16,616 nt of DNA, from contig JAEWFX010000016.1 of the NCBI GenBank assembly GCA_023388605.1, positions 1 through 16,616 of the forward strand, in the 5' to 3' direction. The notes under the pieces are model-generated. The model saw only the letters and a program-made list of their open reading frames with translations, was not told the DNA's origin and did no database searches. The DNA comes from Bacillota bacterium (GTDB lineage: Bacteria; Bacillota; Clostridia; Saccharofermentanales; DTU023). How positions within the stretch are numbered: position 1 is the first letter of the stretch; each line of letters begins with the position of its first letter. Positions 1 to 7,134 of this stretch are shown one piece after another. The translations under genes and the position numbers were made by a program.

Positions 1-293
1 CTGCTGACAAGTACATAGCCGCTATCTGTGCTGCCCCTATGGCTTTGCGTGAAGCAGGTCTATTGGAAGGGTATAGAGGTACAGGTTATCCTGCCGTCTG
101 CCGTTTTCTGTACGATGATTTTTGCGAAGACATCGTTTGTGTAGACCGCAAATTAGTGACTGCTCAAGGTCCGGCTGTCGCTACGTATTTTGCCTTGAAA
201 TTAGTTGAGATTTTAGCTGGTACTGAGAAACGCAAAAAATTAGAAGCAGATATGCTCCTACCGCAGGTAGAGAAATTTGTCCGCGAGCAATAG
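1..293 (+). CDS. DJ-1/PfpI family protein, C-terminal part (5' end outside window)
   Basis: The frame is already open at base 3 and reads ADKYIAAICAAPMALREAG, ending at TAG 291-293. The AICAAP segment is the nucleophile elbow of the DJ-1/ThiJ/PfpI superfamily, with the conserved cysteine at codon 27-29. The next segment, GLLEGYRGTGYP, and the later VTAQGPAVATYFALKLVEIL match the C-terminal half of bacterial DJ-1 proteins (the VTSxGPATAxxFAL block). About 97 residues are visible, roughly half of a usual protein of about 185 residues. Members include glyoxalase or deglycase-like stress proteins and proteins often annotated as thiazole-phosphate biosynthesis ThiJ; the exact activity cannot be read from this fragment. 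The downstream transporter gene overlaps its 3' end, so the two are probably co-transcribed. An ATG at 39 lies after the catalytic cysteine and is not the true start. Confidence 0.85.
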   Translation, partial: ADKYIAAICAAPMALREAGLLEGYRGTGYPAVCRFLYDDFCEDIVCVDRKLVTAQGPAVATYFALKLVEILAGTEKRKKLEADMLLPQVEKFVREQ

Positions 294-1458
294 AAACAGC
301 AAAGGACGTAGGGTCGCTCTCATCAGTTTGGGGATCAACTTATTGCTGTTCCTCATCAAATTAGGTGTGAGTCTCTGGATTTATAGTCTGACTGTGATCG
401 GTGATGCGATCAATAATCTGGCAGACTTTTTGACGTCGTTGATCACTCTGTTCAGTTTTCGCATCGCTGGACGACCAGCTGATCGAGAACACCCCTTCGG
501 GCATGCTCGTACAGAGTATATAGCCACTTTATTTGTAGCTAGTTTCATCGTGCTGGTCGGAGGTCAGCTAATTTACGGCGGTTTTCAGCAGTTCTTTTTG
601 AGTTCAGAACACGTAGATATGCGACCGATCACTATCTTTGTGTTGTTGAGCTCAGTGATTTTGAAACTTCTGCTATTTGCCTATCAGCGTAAAATTGCCA
701 CAGAATTAGATTCGTTGCTCTTGCGTGCTGCCGCCAATGATAGTCTAAGCGATGTATATGTCGGCAGCGGTTTGGTGATTGCAACTTTTTGTGCTTATCT
801 CTGGCGTTGGAATATCGATGCTTTGATCGGCATGACTATAGGCATCTTGATCATCTTCAATGGCTATACCTTGATTCGTCAGACCTGCGATAATTTGCTC
901 GGCAATCGTGCACCTAAGCAATTGCGTCGTGAGATCAGATCAGCAGTCGAAGCTTATCCTGGTGTTTTAGGTGTACACGATTTGATGATCCATGACTATG
1001 GGCCAGGTAACTGTTATGCTTCCATCCACGTCGAGGTCGATGCTGCTGCAGATTTAGTAGAAGTACATGATCAAATCGATGAGATCGAAAGAGATATCCG
1101 CCGCAAATATAATGTACAACTGTTGATACACATCGATCCTATGTTGTTGAATGATGAATTGACAGAGTGTTGGCGATCAGAAACAGAGACCATCTGTCGA
1201 GAAATCGACGAAAAATGTTTTATGCACGAATTCAGATGTCGTGAATTAGAGGATTCCATAGAGCTCAGGTTCGATCTAGCGGTGCCAGATCGTTGTACTA
1301 TGGACAATCATGCGTTGCGTAAACATATCAGTGAGCGGCTGAGGGCCGTGCAGGATCAGAGATCTAACTCAACAATCACAAGAGAAGAGATGGCTAAACC
1401 TGTGAAGGCATATATCACTATCGATCGCAACTATGCTACTGATTTAGCTAAATGGTAA
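277..1458 (+). CDS. Cation diffusion facilitator (CDF) family efflux transporter, possibly Mn2+-type
   Basis: A 393-residue inner-membrane metal/proton antiporter of the CDF family. Hydrophobic helices fill roughly residues 13-205 and a soluble ferredoxin-like dimerisation domain follows (GVHDLMIHDYGPGNCYASIHVEV, split by a GPGN turn). The metal site is visible as N46-xxx-D50 in the helix 2 segment GDAINNLAD and D155-xxx-D159 in the helix 5 segment NDSLSD. An NxxxD/DxxxD pair is what characterised Mn2+ exporters such as MntE carry, whereas Zn2+ exporters use DxxxD/HxxxD; the Mn2+ assignment is therefore inference. A C-terminal extension of about 100 residues after the dimerisation domain is common in clostridial members. 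The start is TTG at 277, 17 nt inside the DJ-1 gene; no ATG exists before the first helix, so TTG is the only start preserving it. The stop overlaps the first possible asparaginase ATG at 1452. Confidence 0.9.
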   Translation: MSASNRNSKGRRVALISLGINLLLFLIKLGVSLWIYSLTVIGDAINNLADFLTSLITLFSFRIAGRPADREHPFGHARTEYIATLFVASFIVLVGGQLIYGGFQQFFLSSEHVDMRPITIFVLLSSVILKLLLFAYQRKIATELDSLLLRAAANDSLSDVYVGSGLVIATFCAYLWRWNIDALIGMTIGILIIFNGYTLIRQTCDNLLGNRAPKQLRREIRSAVEAYPGVLGVHDLMIHDYGPGNCYASIHVEVDAAADLVEVHDQIDEIERDIRRKYNVQLLIHIDPMLLNDELTECWRSETETICREIDEKCFMHEFRCRELEDSIELRFDLAVPDRCTMDNHALRKHISERLRAVQDQRSNSTITREEMAKPVKAYITIDRNYATDLAKW

Positions 1459-1463
1459 AGACT

Positions 1464-2459
1464 ATGAGCAAAATTATAATTCTAGCTACTGGCGGCACTA
1501 TCGCCTGTGTGCAGACAGATAAGGGATATGTACCAGGTCTGACTGGACAACAACTAGTTCAGCAGATACCACAACTCAGCGAAATGGGAGAAGTGCAGGC
1601 ACGTCAATTGATGAACATCGATAGTTCTGATATGCGGGTAAGCGACTGGCGGACCATAGCTCGTGCAGTATACAACGAGAGCGATTACTTTGATGGTGTA
1701 GTGATAACGCATGGTACAGATACCATGTGTTATACCGCTGCAGCACTTTCTTTTATGTTGAGCAATCTCAAAATTCCCGTAGTGTTGACTGGTGCACAGA
1801 TGCCTCTGACCATTGCAGATAGCGATGGACCTCGTAATGTGCTAGCTGCTGTCGCTGTCGCGCAGTCGGGTGTGCCAGGTGTTCAAGTGGTGTTTAACAA
1901 TAAGATCATCAATGGCAGCCGTGCTTTCAAGATGTATGCCAAAAACTCAGATGCCTATGTGAGCAGAAATTTCCCTTATCTCGGAAGTGTTCTGCCTGAT
2001 TTTACTATCGATAGACAAGCAACCGCTAAAGTATTGCGCAATGAACGCCCGCTGATCACCAATCTTTGTGAGGATGTTATCCTGCTCAAAATCACGCCTG
2101 CTACCTCGCCTTCCATTCTCGATCATATAGCTAGGGAAGGTTATAGAGGTGTGGTCATCGAAGGTTTTGGTACGGGTGGTATAGCTAATCTCAATCGCGG
2201 CATGCTAGATGGCATCAGATATTTGACGGATAATCTTCAAGTCCCTGTAGTGATGATTTCGCAGTGTCCGTATGACGGAGTCAATCTCGCAGTATATGGT
2301 GTGGGCGAGCAGGCGAGCAGTGTGGGTGTCATACCTGGCAACGATATGACTACTGAGACCGCGGTGGTTAAATTGATGTGGGCGCTAGGGCTGAGCAATG
2401 ATCTAGCGACTATCCGCGAGTTAATGCTCACCAATTTCTGCGATGAAATAACAGTGTGA
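1464..2459 (+). CDS. ansA: L-asparaginase (type I-like, cytoplasmic)
   Basis: Hydrolyses L-asparagine to aspartate and ammonia. Counting from ATG 1464, the product has 331 residues. The first catalytic threonine is T12 in ILATGGTIA, the substrate-binding serine lies in NIDSSD (about residue 54), and the second catalytic pair is T85-D86 in THGTDTM. The conserved lysine region is NGSRAFKMYAKNSDAY. The C-terminal domain contains GYRGVVIEGFGTGG and MISQCPYDG, also typical of the family. There is no signal peptide, which favours a cytoplasmic housekeeping enzyme over the secreted type II form. An in-frame ATG at 1452 would add MVKT and overlap the CDF gene by 7 nt; 1464 fits the family N-terminus better, but neither start has a strong ribosome binding site. 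It probably belongs to the same transcription unit as the CDF gene. The symbol ansA is a family label, not proven orthology. Confidence 0.93.
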   Translation: MSKIIILATGGTIACVQTDKGYVPGLTGQQLVQQIPQLSEMGEVQARQLMNIDSSDMRVSDWRTIARAVYNESDYFDGVVITHGTDTMCYTAAALSFMLSNLKIPVVLTGAQMPLTIADSDGPRNVLAAVAVAQSGVPGVQVVFNNKIINGSRAFKMYAKNSDAYVSRNFPYLGSVLPDFTIDRQATAKVLRNERPLITNLCEDVILLKITPATSPSILDHIAREGYRGVVIEGFGTGGIANLNRGMLDGIRYLTDNLQVPVVMISQCPYDGVNLAVYGVGEQASSVGVIPGNDMTTETAVVKLMWALGLSNDLATIRELMLTNFCDEITV

Positions 2460-2500
2460 TTTTGTTATAAGCAATTTATTTATTTATTAAAGGAGTTGTT

Positions 2501-2935
2501 ATGAAAATTGCAATCGGCGCCGATCACGGTGGTTTTGAGATGAAGGCAGATCTGTTGAAGCGTTTAGCGTATGCAGGATACGAAGTAGTCGATAAAGGAA
2601 CCCACAATAAGGAGTCGTGCGATTATCCAGATTTTGCTGAAATAGTATCCAGAGCAGTAGCAGCAGGTGAATTTGATTTGGGAATCTTAATCTGCGGTAC
2701 TGGTATCGGTGTCTCCATGGCTGCGAATAAAGTGCCTGGTGTCAGAGCTGCATTGCTGGCTGATTGTTTCTCCGCTCGTATGGCGAGAGAGCATAACGAT
2801 GCTAATGTCATCACATTGGGTGCACGTACTCTAGGTTCAGAATTAGCCTGGGAAATTGTCCAGAGCTTTTTGGATGCTACCTTCCAAGGTGATAAGCATG
2901 CTCGTCGTGTCGATAAGATTATGAGGATTTGCTGA
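2501..2935 (+). CDS. rpiB: Ribose 5-phosphate isomerase B
   Basis: Interconverts ribose 5-phosphate and ribulose 5-phosphate in the non-oxidative pentose phosphate pathway. The 144-residue length is typical of RpiB/LacAB proteins. Visible family features are the N-terminal IGADHGG loop (D8, H9), the catalytic cysteine C65 in ICGTGIGVSMAAN, the histidine H98 in REHNDANVITLG, and a C-terminal HARRVDKI segment that contacts phosphate in known structures. The start ATG 2501 has a strong Shine-Dalgarno (AAAGGAG at 2489-2495). The 41-nt AT-rich gap after the asparaginase gene holds no clear promoter or terminator, so read-through from upstream is likely. The stop TGA overlaps the following ATG by one base (TGATG at 2933-2937), implying translational coupling to dtd. 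Confidence 0.97.
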   Translation: MKIAIGADHGGFEMKADLLKRLAYAGYEVVDKGTHNKESCDYPDFAEIVSRAVAAGEFDLGILICGTGIGVSMAANKVPGVRAALLADCFSARMAREHNDANVITLGARTLGSELAWEIVQSFLDATFQGDKHARRVDKIMRIC

Positions 2936-3387
2936 TGCGTGCACTAATTCAAAGAGTCAGTCGTGCTGCCGTAGAAGTAGAAGGTGAAGTAATAGGAAAA
3001 ATCGGTAAAGGCCTATTGATTTTTCTCGGTGTAGGTCAAGAAGATGACCGCAAAGTAGCTGAGCAAATTTGGCATAAGGTTCGCAATTTGCGTATCTTTG
3101 AGGACGCGGAGGGTAAGACCAATCTATCGTTGGACGATGTCGACGGTCAGGTGTTGGTGGTCTCACAATTTACTCTCTACGCCAGTTGTCGCAAGGGTAA
3201 TCGCCCGAGCTTTACTGAAGCCGCTCCACCGGCACTGGGTATAGAACTCTACGATTATTTCTGCGAGCTCGTAAAAATGAGCGGAATAGAATATGCCACA
3301 GGCAGCTTCGGCGCAGACATGAAAGTCAGCTTGTTGAACGATGGGCCCTTCACCATCTGGTTAGATAGTGATCAGCTCAAACGCTAA
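2935..3387 (+). CDS. dtd: D-aminoacyl-tRNA deacylase
   Basis: Removes D-amino acids (and glycine mischarged on tRNA-Ala, as known for the family) from tRNA, so it is a translation proofreading enzyme. The product is 150 residues when started at ATG 2935, giving the standard N-terminus MRALIQRVSRAAVEVEG. The active-site block is S77-Q78-F79-T80 in VVSQFTLYASCRKGNRPSF, and the C-terminal chirality-selecting Gly-Pro is visible in NDGPFTIWLDS. A TTG two codons earlier (2929) would add ML and is less likely, since ATG 2935 overlaps the rpiB stop by one base and lies 8 nt after GAGG (2924-2926 region). It closes the upstream operon; the rpsD promoter begins a few bases after its stop codon. Confidence 0.96.
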   Translation: MRALIQRVSRAAVEVEGEVIGKIGKGLLIFLGVGQEDDRKVAEQIWHKVRNLRIFEDAEGKTNLSLDDVDGQVLVVSQFTLYASCRKGNRPSFTEAAPPALGIELYDYFCELVKMSGIEYATGSFGADMKVSLLNDGPFTIWLDSDQLKR

Positions 3388-3391
3388 TAAC

Positions 3392-3420
3392 TTGACTTAC
3401 TGATGATCATTCAATAGAAT
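3392..3420 (+). promoter_or_regulatory. Sigma-70/SigA-type promoter of rpsD
   Basis: TTGACT at 3392-3397 (5 of 6 to consensus), a 17-nt spacer and TAGAAT at 3415-3420 (5 of 6). It lies immediately after the dtd stop codon and about 100 nt before the rpsD ATG, so transcription would start near 3427. It is the cleanest promoter in the window. Confidence 0.75.
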
Positions 3421-3519
3421 GTTTAGGCGCTTGTGCGTACCGTACGCGGCTGAGGGAAGTCCAAATACTAACTGGGATGAACTCTGTACGGATCTATCTT
3501 AATAGAGAAAGGTTTTATT
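3421..3519 (+). promoter_or_regulatory. Structured 5' leader of rpsD, probable S4 autoregulatory RNA
   Basis: About 95 nt of untranslated RNA precede rpsD. Three pairings can be seen. A hairpin GCGTA-CCG-TACGC spans 3435-3447. A 6-bp long-range complement joins CCGTAC (3440-3445) to GTACGG (3486-3491), overlapping the hairpin, so it would be a pseudoknot or an alternative fold. A hairpin TCTAT-CTTA-ATAGA (3493-3506) ends at the first base of the Shine-Dalgarno AGAAAGG (3506-3512). In Bacillus the rpsD mRNA leader is known to bind S4 and repress its own translation. Assigning this leader to the same mechanism is inference from position and structure; I cannot match it to a covariance model. 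Confidence 0.6.
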
Positions 3520-4116
3520 ATGGCAACTAAACGCGGTCCAAGATTCAAAGAATGCCGCCGCATCGGTGTCAATGTCTGTGGCCATCCTAAAGCGATGAGC
3601 CGTTTTGGCAAAGTTGGCGGACAACAGAGAAGATCAAAGAAGAGTGAATACGCTCAACAATTAAACGAGAAACAGAAAATCAAGGCTTACTACGGCATCT
3701 TTGAACGTCAGATGCGTAATTATTTCGATAAAGCCAGCCGTGTACGTGATGGAAAACCCGGTGAAGTACTGTTGGTCTTGCTGGAAACTCGTTTAGACAA
3801 TGTCGTCTATCGCATGGGTTTTGCTAACTCCATCCGTTTTGCTCGTCAGATGGTCACTCACCGCCACATCCTAGTCAATGGCAAGATCGTCAATATCCCT
3901 TCATACCAGGTAAAAGTTGGCGATGTCATCACCTTGAAAGAGAAGTCACGTAAGATCGAGCATTTCACTGAGACCTTTGCTCAGAGTGGTTTTGCCGTAC
4001 CTTATGTCGATGTCGACGCCGATAAGTTCGAAGGTACTTTGACTCGTTTGCCTCTACGCGAAGAACTGCCGATCGAAGTATCCGAGCAGCTAGTCGTTGA
4101 GTTCTACTCTAAATAA
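3520..4116 (+). CDS. rpsD: 30S ribosomal protein S4
   Basis: Primary 16S rRNA-binding protein that nucleates assembly of the 30S body and takes part in decoding accuracy. The 198-residue length is standard. The N-terminal part (RGPRFKECRRIG, then GHPKAMSRFGK) is followed by the conserved EKQKIKAYYGIFERQMRNYF block. The S4 RNA-binding domain is visible near residues 90-150 (LETRLDNVVYRMGFANS, then RQMVTHRHILVNGKIVNIPS). Only two cysteines (C12, C20) occur at the N-terminus, so it lacks the four-cysteine zinc site of some S4 proteins and belongs to the zinc-independent type. It has its own promoter, leader and terminator, so it is expressed as a single-gene unit, unlike the rpsM-rpsK-rpsD-rpoA arrangement of proteobacteria. 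Confidence 0.98.
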   Translation: MATKRGPRFKECRRIGVNVCGHPKAMSRFGKVGGQQRRSKKSEYAQQLNEKQKIKAYYGIFERQMRNYFDKASRVRDGKPGEVLLVLLETRLDNVVYRMGFANSIRFARQMVTHRHILVNGKIVNIPSYQVKVGDVITLKEKSRKIEHFTETFAQSGFAVPYVDVDADKFEGTLTRLPLREELPIEVSEQLVVEFYSK

Positions 4117-4130
4117 TAATGTTTGACTTG

Positions 4131-4155
4131 AGCTCACCTACGGGTGAGCTTTTTT
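4131..4155 (+). terminator. Intrinsic terminator of rpsD
   Basis: A perfect 8-bp stem AGCTCACC (4131-4138) / GGTGAGCT (4143-4150) with the stable 4-nt loop TACG, followed by a run of T to 4155. It begins 14 nt after the rpsD stop and ends 3 nt before the ATG of rsmE. Confidence 0.88.
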
Positions 4156-4158
4156 AAT

Positions 4159-4902
4159 ATGCGAAAATGTTTCTTTCCTCAATTGATTGAGATCGGCGAA
4201 GAGGTTGAGCTAGACGAAAATAATAGCAGACACTTGATAACAGTGATGCGTCTTCATGTCGGAGATAAATTCGTGCTCTGCGATCGAGCAGGTGATGATC
4301 ACGAAATGGAAATTGTCACAGACGATTTACCACAAATTCGTGCTCGCTCGCTCTCTGTCACACGTTTTGAACGTGAACTGCCGCTGGCTATCACCTTGTA
4401 CCAAGGGCTGCCCAAAGGTGATAAATTCGACTTGATCATACGACAGACGGTGGAGCTAGGAATTGCACGTATAGTGCCTGTTTTGAGCGACAACTGTGTA
4501 GCAAAACTGCCAGCCGATAAGCAAGCGAAAAAACTTGAACGTTGGCAGCGTTTAGCAGAAGCTGCAGCTAAACAATCAGGTCGCAACCGCATCACCGAAA
4601 TCTCTCCTGCTATCACTGTGGATCAGATGAAACAAGAGCTCATTAAACATCACTATGCCTTCATCTGTCATGAACATGAAGATCAGCACAGTCTAAAAGA
4701 CTGGGCAAGACAGAATTTGCAGGATTTAACTGCGATAACAGGTAAAACTCTCGGATTTTTTATCGGACCTGAAGGTGGCATCTCTCAACGAGAATCTTCA
4801 CTGTTAGATGATCTCAGCATGGTGACATTAGGACGTACTATACTACGTACTGAAACTGCAGGTACAGCTGTGATGGCGATGTTAGTATACGCCATCTCAT
4901 AA
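4159..4902 (+). CDS. rsmE: 16S rRNA (uracil-1498-N3)-methyltransferase
   Basis: S-adenosylmethionine-dependent SPOUT methyltransferase that makes m3U1498 in 16S rRNA of the assembled 30S subunit. From ATG 4159 the protein has 247 residues, normal for RsmE. An N-terminal PUA-like RNA-binding part (SRHLITVMRLHVGD, VLCDRAG) is followed by the trefoil-knot catalytic part: YQGLPKGDKFDLIIRQTVEL, AEAAAKQSGRNRI, FFIGPEGGISQRES and LGRTILRTETAGTAV, the last two forming the cofactor knot. The ATG lies 3 nt after the T-tract of the rpsD terminator. A GTG at 4144 would place the start inside the terminator stem and is rejected. The only purine-rich element upstream is GGTGAG (4143-4148), which is the 3' arm of that stem. 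Expression may depend on terminator read-through. Confidence 0.95.
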   Translation: MRKCFFPQLIEIGEEVELDENNSRHLITVMRLHVGDKFVLCDRAGDDHEMEIVTDDLPQIRARSLSVTRFERELPLAITLYQGLPKGDKFDLIIRQTVELGIARIVPVLSDNCVAKLPADKQAKKLERWQRLAEAAAKQSGRNRITEISPAITVDQMKQELIKHHYAFICHEHEDQHSLKDWARQNLQDLTAITGKTLGFFIGPEGGISQRESSLLDDLSMVTLGRTILRTETAGTAVMAMLVYAIS

Positions 4903-4953
4903 TTTATCCAAATGTCTTGAGCCATTCAGTACGTGTGCAATTGATTTTGACTG

Positions 4954-4962
4954 TGCTAAAAT
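4954..4962 (+). promoter_or_regulatory. Candidate extended -10 promoter of the HPr-like/uvrC pair
   Basis: TGCTAAAAT fits an extended -10 element (TG-n-TAAAAT), 28 nt upstream of the ATG at 4990, in an AT-rich 87-nt gap. The -35 region at 17 nt (TGTGCA, 4934-4939) matches consensus at only 3 of 6 positions, so the call rests on the extended -10 and the position. Confidence 0.42.
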
Positions 4963-4989
4963 AATAAAAAGTATTTTTTGGAGGCAACA

Positions 4990-5253
4990 ATGGTATCCGA
5001 TTCAGTAATTTATGTCTGTAGTGAAGGCATGCAAATGAAATCAACCGCTTTATTGATCCAAAAAGCGTCTACTTTTTATTCCACCATCCATATCTCACGT
5101 GGTGATCGTCGTGCTAATGCTAAGAGCCTTCTAGGAGTAATGTCCTTGGGCATCGAAGACGGCATGGAGTTGACAGTTACTGCTGAAGGACCTGATGAAG
5201 TAGCTGCCTTGGAGCAGATTTGCGGTTATCTGACTAATCCTAGTGAGATGTGA
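4990..5253 (+). CDS. HPr-family protein lacking catalytic His15 (Crh-like)
   Basis: An 87-residue member of the HPr fold. Canonical HPr carries GLHARPAALL with His15 phosphorylated by Enzyme I; here residues 13-22 read GMQMKSTALL, so His15 is Gln, Arg17 is Lys and Pro18 is Ser. The second regulatory site is intact: S46 in NAKSLLGVMSLGI, the serine phosphorylated by HPr kinase in Firmicutes. Bacillus Crh shows the same combination (Gln15 with Ser46). The inferred role is therefore a CcpA corepressor or other signalling partner, not a PTS phosphocarrier. This does not prove orthology to Crh, because the surrounding R17 and P18 changes go further than in Bacillus Crh. ATG 4990 has a good site (GGAGG at 4980-4984); a TTG at 4978 lies upstream of this site and is rejected. 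uvrC starts 5 nt after the stop. Confidence 0.88.
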   Translation: MVSDSVIYVCSEGMQMKSTALLIQKASTFYSTIHISRGDRRANAKSLLGVMSLGIEDGMELTVTAEGPDEVAALEQICGYLTNPSEM

Positions 5254-5258
5254 GGTCG

Positions 5259-7121
5259 ATGCCCAGATTTGAAGCTAATTTAGAATTAATACCTTCCGAG
5301 CCGGGTGTGTATCTGATGAAAGATGCCGACGGCTCGGTTATTTATGTGGGTAAAGCTAAAAATCTACCGCGCAGGTTGCGTTCATATTTCACCAATAAGC
5401 CCACTGGTAACCGCAAAGTTCTAGCGATGATCTCACACATCGCTGATTTTTCCTATGTAGTTTGTCAGAATGAGATTGAGGCTCTCATCCTCGAAAATAA
5501 TCTGATCAAAAAATATCGCCCCCGCTACAATGTGCTGTTGCGAGATGACAAGGAATATCCTTATATCAAAGTGACTGCAGAGCCTTTCCCGCGTGTGATG
5601 AAGGTTTTTCATCTGGATGAGGACAGTAAGAGGGGAGCGATTTTTTATGGACCTTACGCCAGTACAGATCTCAACTCGGCGATTCAGGCGTTGCACCGCA
5701 TTTTTCCCATCCGCACTTGTAAACGTATTTTCCCACGCGATATCGGCAAAAAACGTCCTTGTCTCTACTACCATATTGGTCGTTGCATCGGCCCTTGTAC
5801 GGGTGAAGTCAGCGAAGAAGAATACGATGTGCTGATCGAACATATCAGGGATTTTCTCGAAGGACGCTACCACGATGTGCTCACCACTATCGAACATAAG
5901 ATGTTAGCAGCCGCTGATGATCAGCGTTTTGAGCAGGCAGCTCTATGGCGTGACCGTCTTTTCGCACTGCGTGCTCTGTGTCAGAAACAGGTCATCGTCT
6001 CTACACATGCTGAAGATTTCGATGCCATTGCACTAGCCAGAAACGACAGCGAGATCTGCATTCAGCGTCTGGAGATACGCGAAGGACGCATGATTGGTTC
6101 GGCACCGCGTTTCTTAGCCGATCAAGGAGAGGATGCCAGTGAATTAGTAGCCAGCTATCTCTACCAACATTATGTCGAAAACGAGCAAAATAATTTCATC
6201 CCACCATTGATTCTGGTGCCAGATACGGAAGACCTGGCAATGATTATGAGTCTATTGAGTGAGCGAGCTGGTAGAAAGATCGAATTGCGTCGACCTCAGC
6301 GAGGAGACAAAACTAAAGTTTTTGAGATGGCTGAGGAAAATGCCAAAGAGAATTTGCGTCGCCATACTTTGATGGGATCAGGTGTTCGTAGCCTGGAAGA
6401 AACTCTGCGCTCAGTAGTCAGAGAGCTCGACTTAGATAGAGATCTACATCGTATAGAAGCTTTTGACATAGCTAATCTCGGCAAAAATTATCGCTCTGCT
6501 TCGATGGTTGTGTTCATCGACGGCAAGCCTAAACGCTCTTTTTATCGTCAATTCAAATTGCCGGCGACTGAGATCGATGATTATCAAGCGATGGCGACGA
6601 TTCTACGTCGTAGGCTGATGCGTTTGGCAGATGAAGATTTTGGTGATAGGCCGGACTTGATCTTGATCGATGGTGGTAAGGGACATATCAATAGTGTATT
6701 GCCAGTGCGTGATGAGTTAGCTCCCGACATAGCCGTGGTGGGCATGGTGAAAGACGATAAACACCGTAGTCGCGGTTTAGTTCGCGAGGACGGCAGTATA
6801 TTAGAACTGCGTCAGCAGATAGATCAAGATCATCCGGAGAGAGCAGAGTATTTAGGCATTTTACGTCTGATTACAGCCATTCAAGATGAAGCGCATCGTT
6901 TTGCCAATCAACTGTATAAGAAGCAACAGCAGCAGCGTGTGCTCAAACTATCACTGGACGAAGTTCCAGGTGTGGGCAAGAAACGTAGAGAGCAATTGCT
7001 CAGACATTTCAAATCTGTCAAAAATATCGGTACTGCCAGTGTAGCTGAACTCTGTGCCGTACCAGGTATCTCAGAAAATGTGGCTCAGACAATTTACGAT
7101 TATTATCACAGAGAGTCTTAG
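5259..7121 (+). CDS. uvrC: Excinuclease ABC subunit C
   Basis: Dual nuclease of nucleotide excision repair that cuts on both sides of a lesion after UvrA/UvrB loading. The product is 620 residues, a usual length. Domain order is complete: GIY-YIG nuclease (about residues 12-95, with EPGVYLMKDADG and IYVGKAKNLPRRLRSYF), the four-cysteine Fe-S region (RTCKRIF, KRPCLYY, GRCIGPCTG), a UVR helix that contacts UvrB (about 205-240), the RNase H-like nuclease (FDIANLGKNYRSASMVVF, LILIDGGKGHINS, DDKHRSRGL) and a tandem helix-hairpin-helix (DEVPGVGKKRREQLL and CAVPGISENVAQTI). ATG 5259 is preferred over GTG 5250, which overlaps the previous stop. It follows the HPr-like gene by 5 nt and converges on the phosphoesterase gene with a 13-nt gap and no evident terminator. 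Confidence 0.98.
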   Translation: MPRFEANLELIPSEPGVYLMKDADGSVIYVGKAKNLPRRLRSYFTNKPTGNRKVLAMISHIADFSYVVCQNEIEALILENNLIKKYRPRYNVLLRDDKEYPYIKVTAEPFPRVMKVFHLDEDSKRGAIFYGPYASTDLNSAIQALHRIFPIRTCKRIFPRDIGKKRPCLYYHIGRCIGPCTGEVSEEEYDVLIEHIRDFLEGRYHDVLTTIEHKMLAAADDQRFEQAALWRDRLFALRALCQKQVIVSTHAEDFDAIALARNDSEICIQRLEIREGRMIGSAPRFLADQGEDASELVASYLYQHYVENEQNNFIPPLILVPDTEDLAMIMSLLSERAGRKIELRRPQRGDKTKVFEMAEENAKENLRRHTLMGSGVRSLEETLRSVVRELDLDRDLHRIEAFDIANLGKNYRSASMVVFIDGKPKRSFYRQFKLPATEIDDYQAMATILRRRLMRLADEDFGDRPDLILIDGGKGHINSVLPVRDELAPDIAVVGMVKDDKHRSRGLVREDGSILELRQQIDQDHPERAEYLGILRLITAIQDEAHRFANQLYKKQQQQRVLKLSLDEVPGVGKKRREQLLRHFKSVKNIGTASVAELCAVPGISENVAQTIYDYYHRES

Positions 7122-7134
7122 GTAATAGCGGTTA

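Noticed and set aside
2462..2490. Promoter in front of rpiB (TTGTTA-17-TATTAA)
   Set aside because: The -10 would overlap the Shine-Dalgarno and the transcript would begin after it, so the element cannot serve rpiB.
3452..3462. RNase P RNA-like motif GAGGGAAGTCC in the rpsD leader
   Set aside because: It is close to the conserved GAGGAAAGTCC of RNase P RNA, but the leader is only about 100 nt long and the other conserved regions are missing, so it is a chance match.
5433..5897. 154-residue open frame on the minus strand inside uvrC
   Set aside because: It lies opposite a complete, well conserved uvrC region, has no recognisable domain and no binding site; it is a shadow frame.
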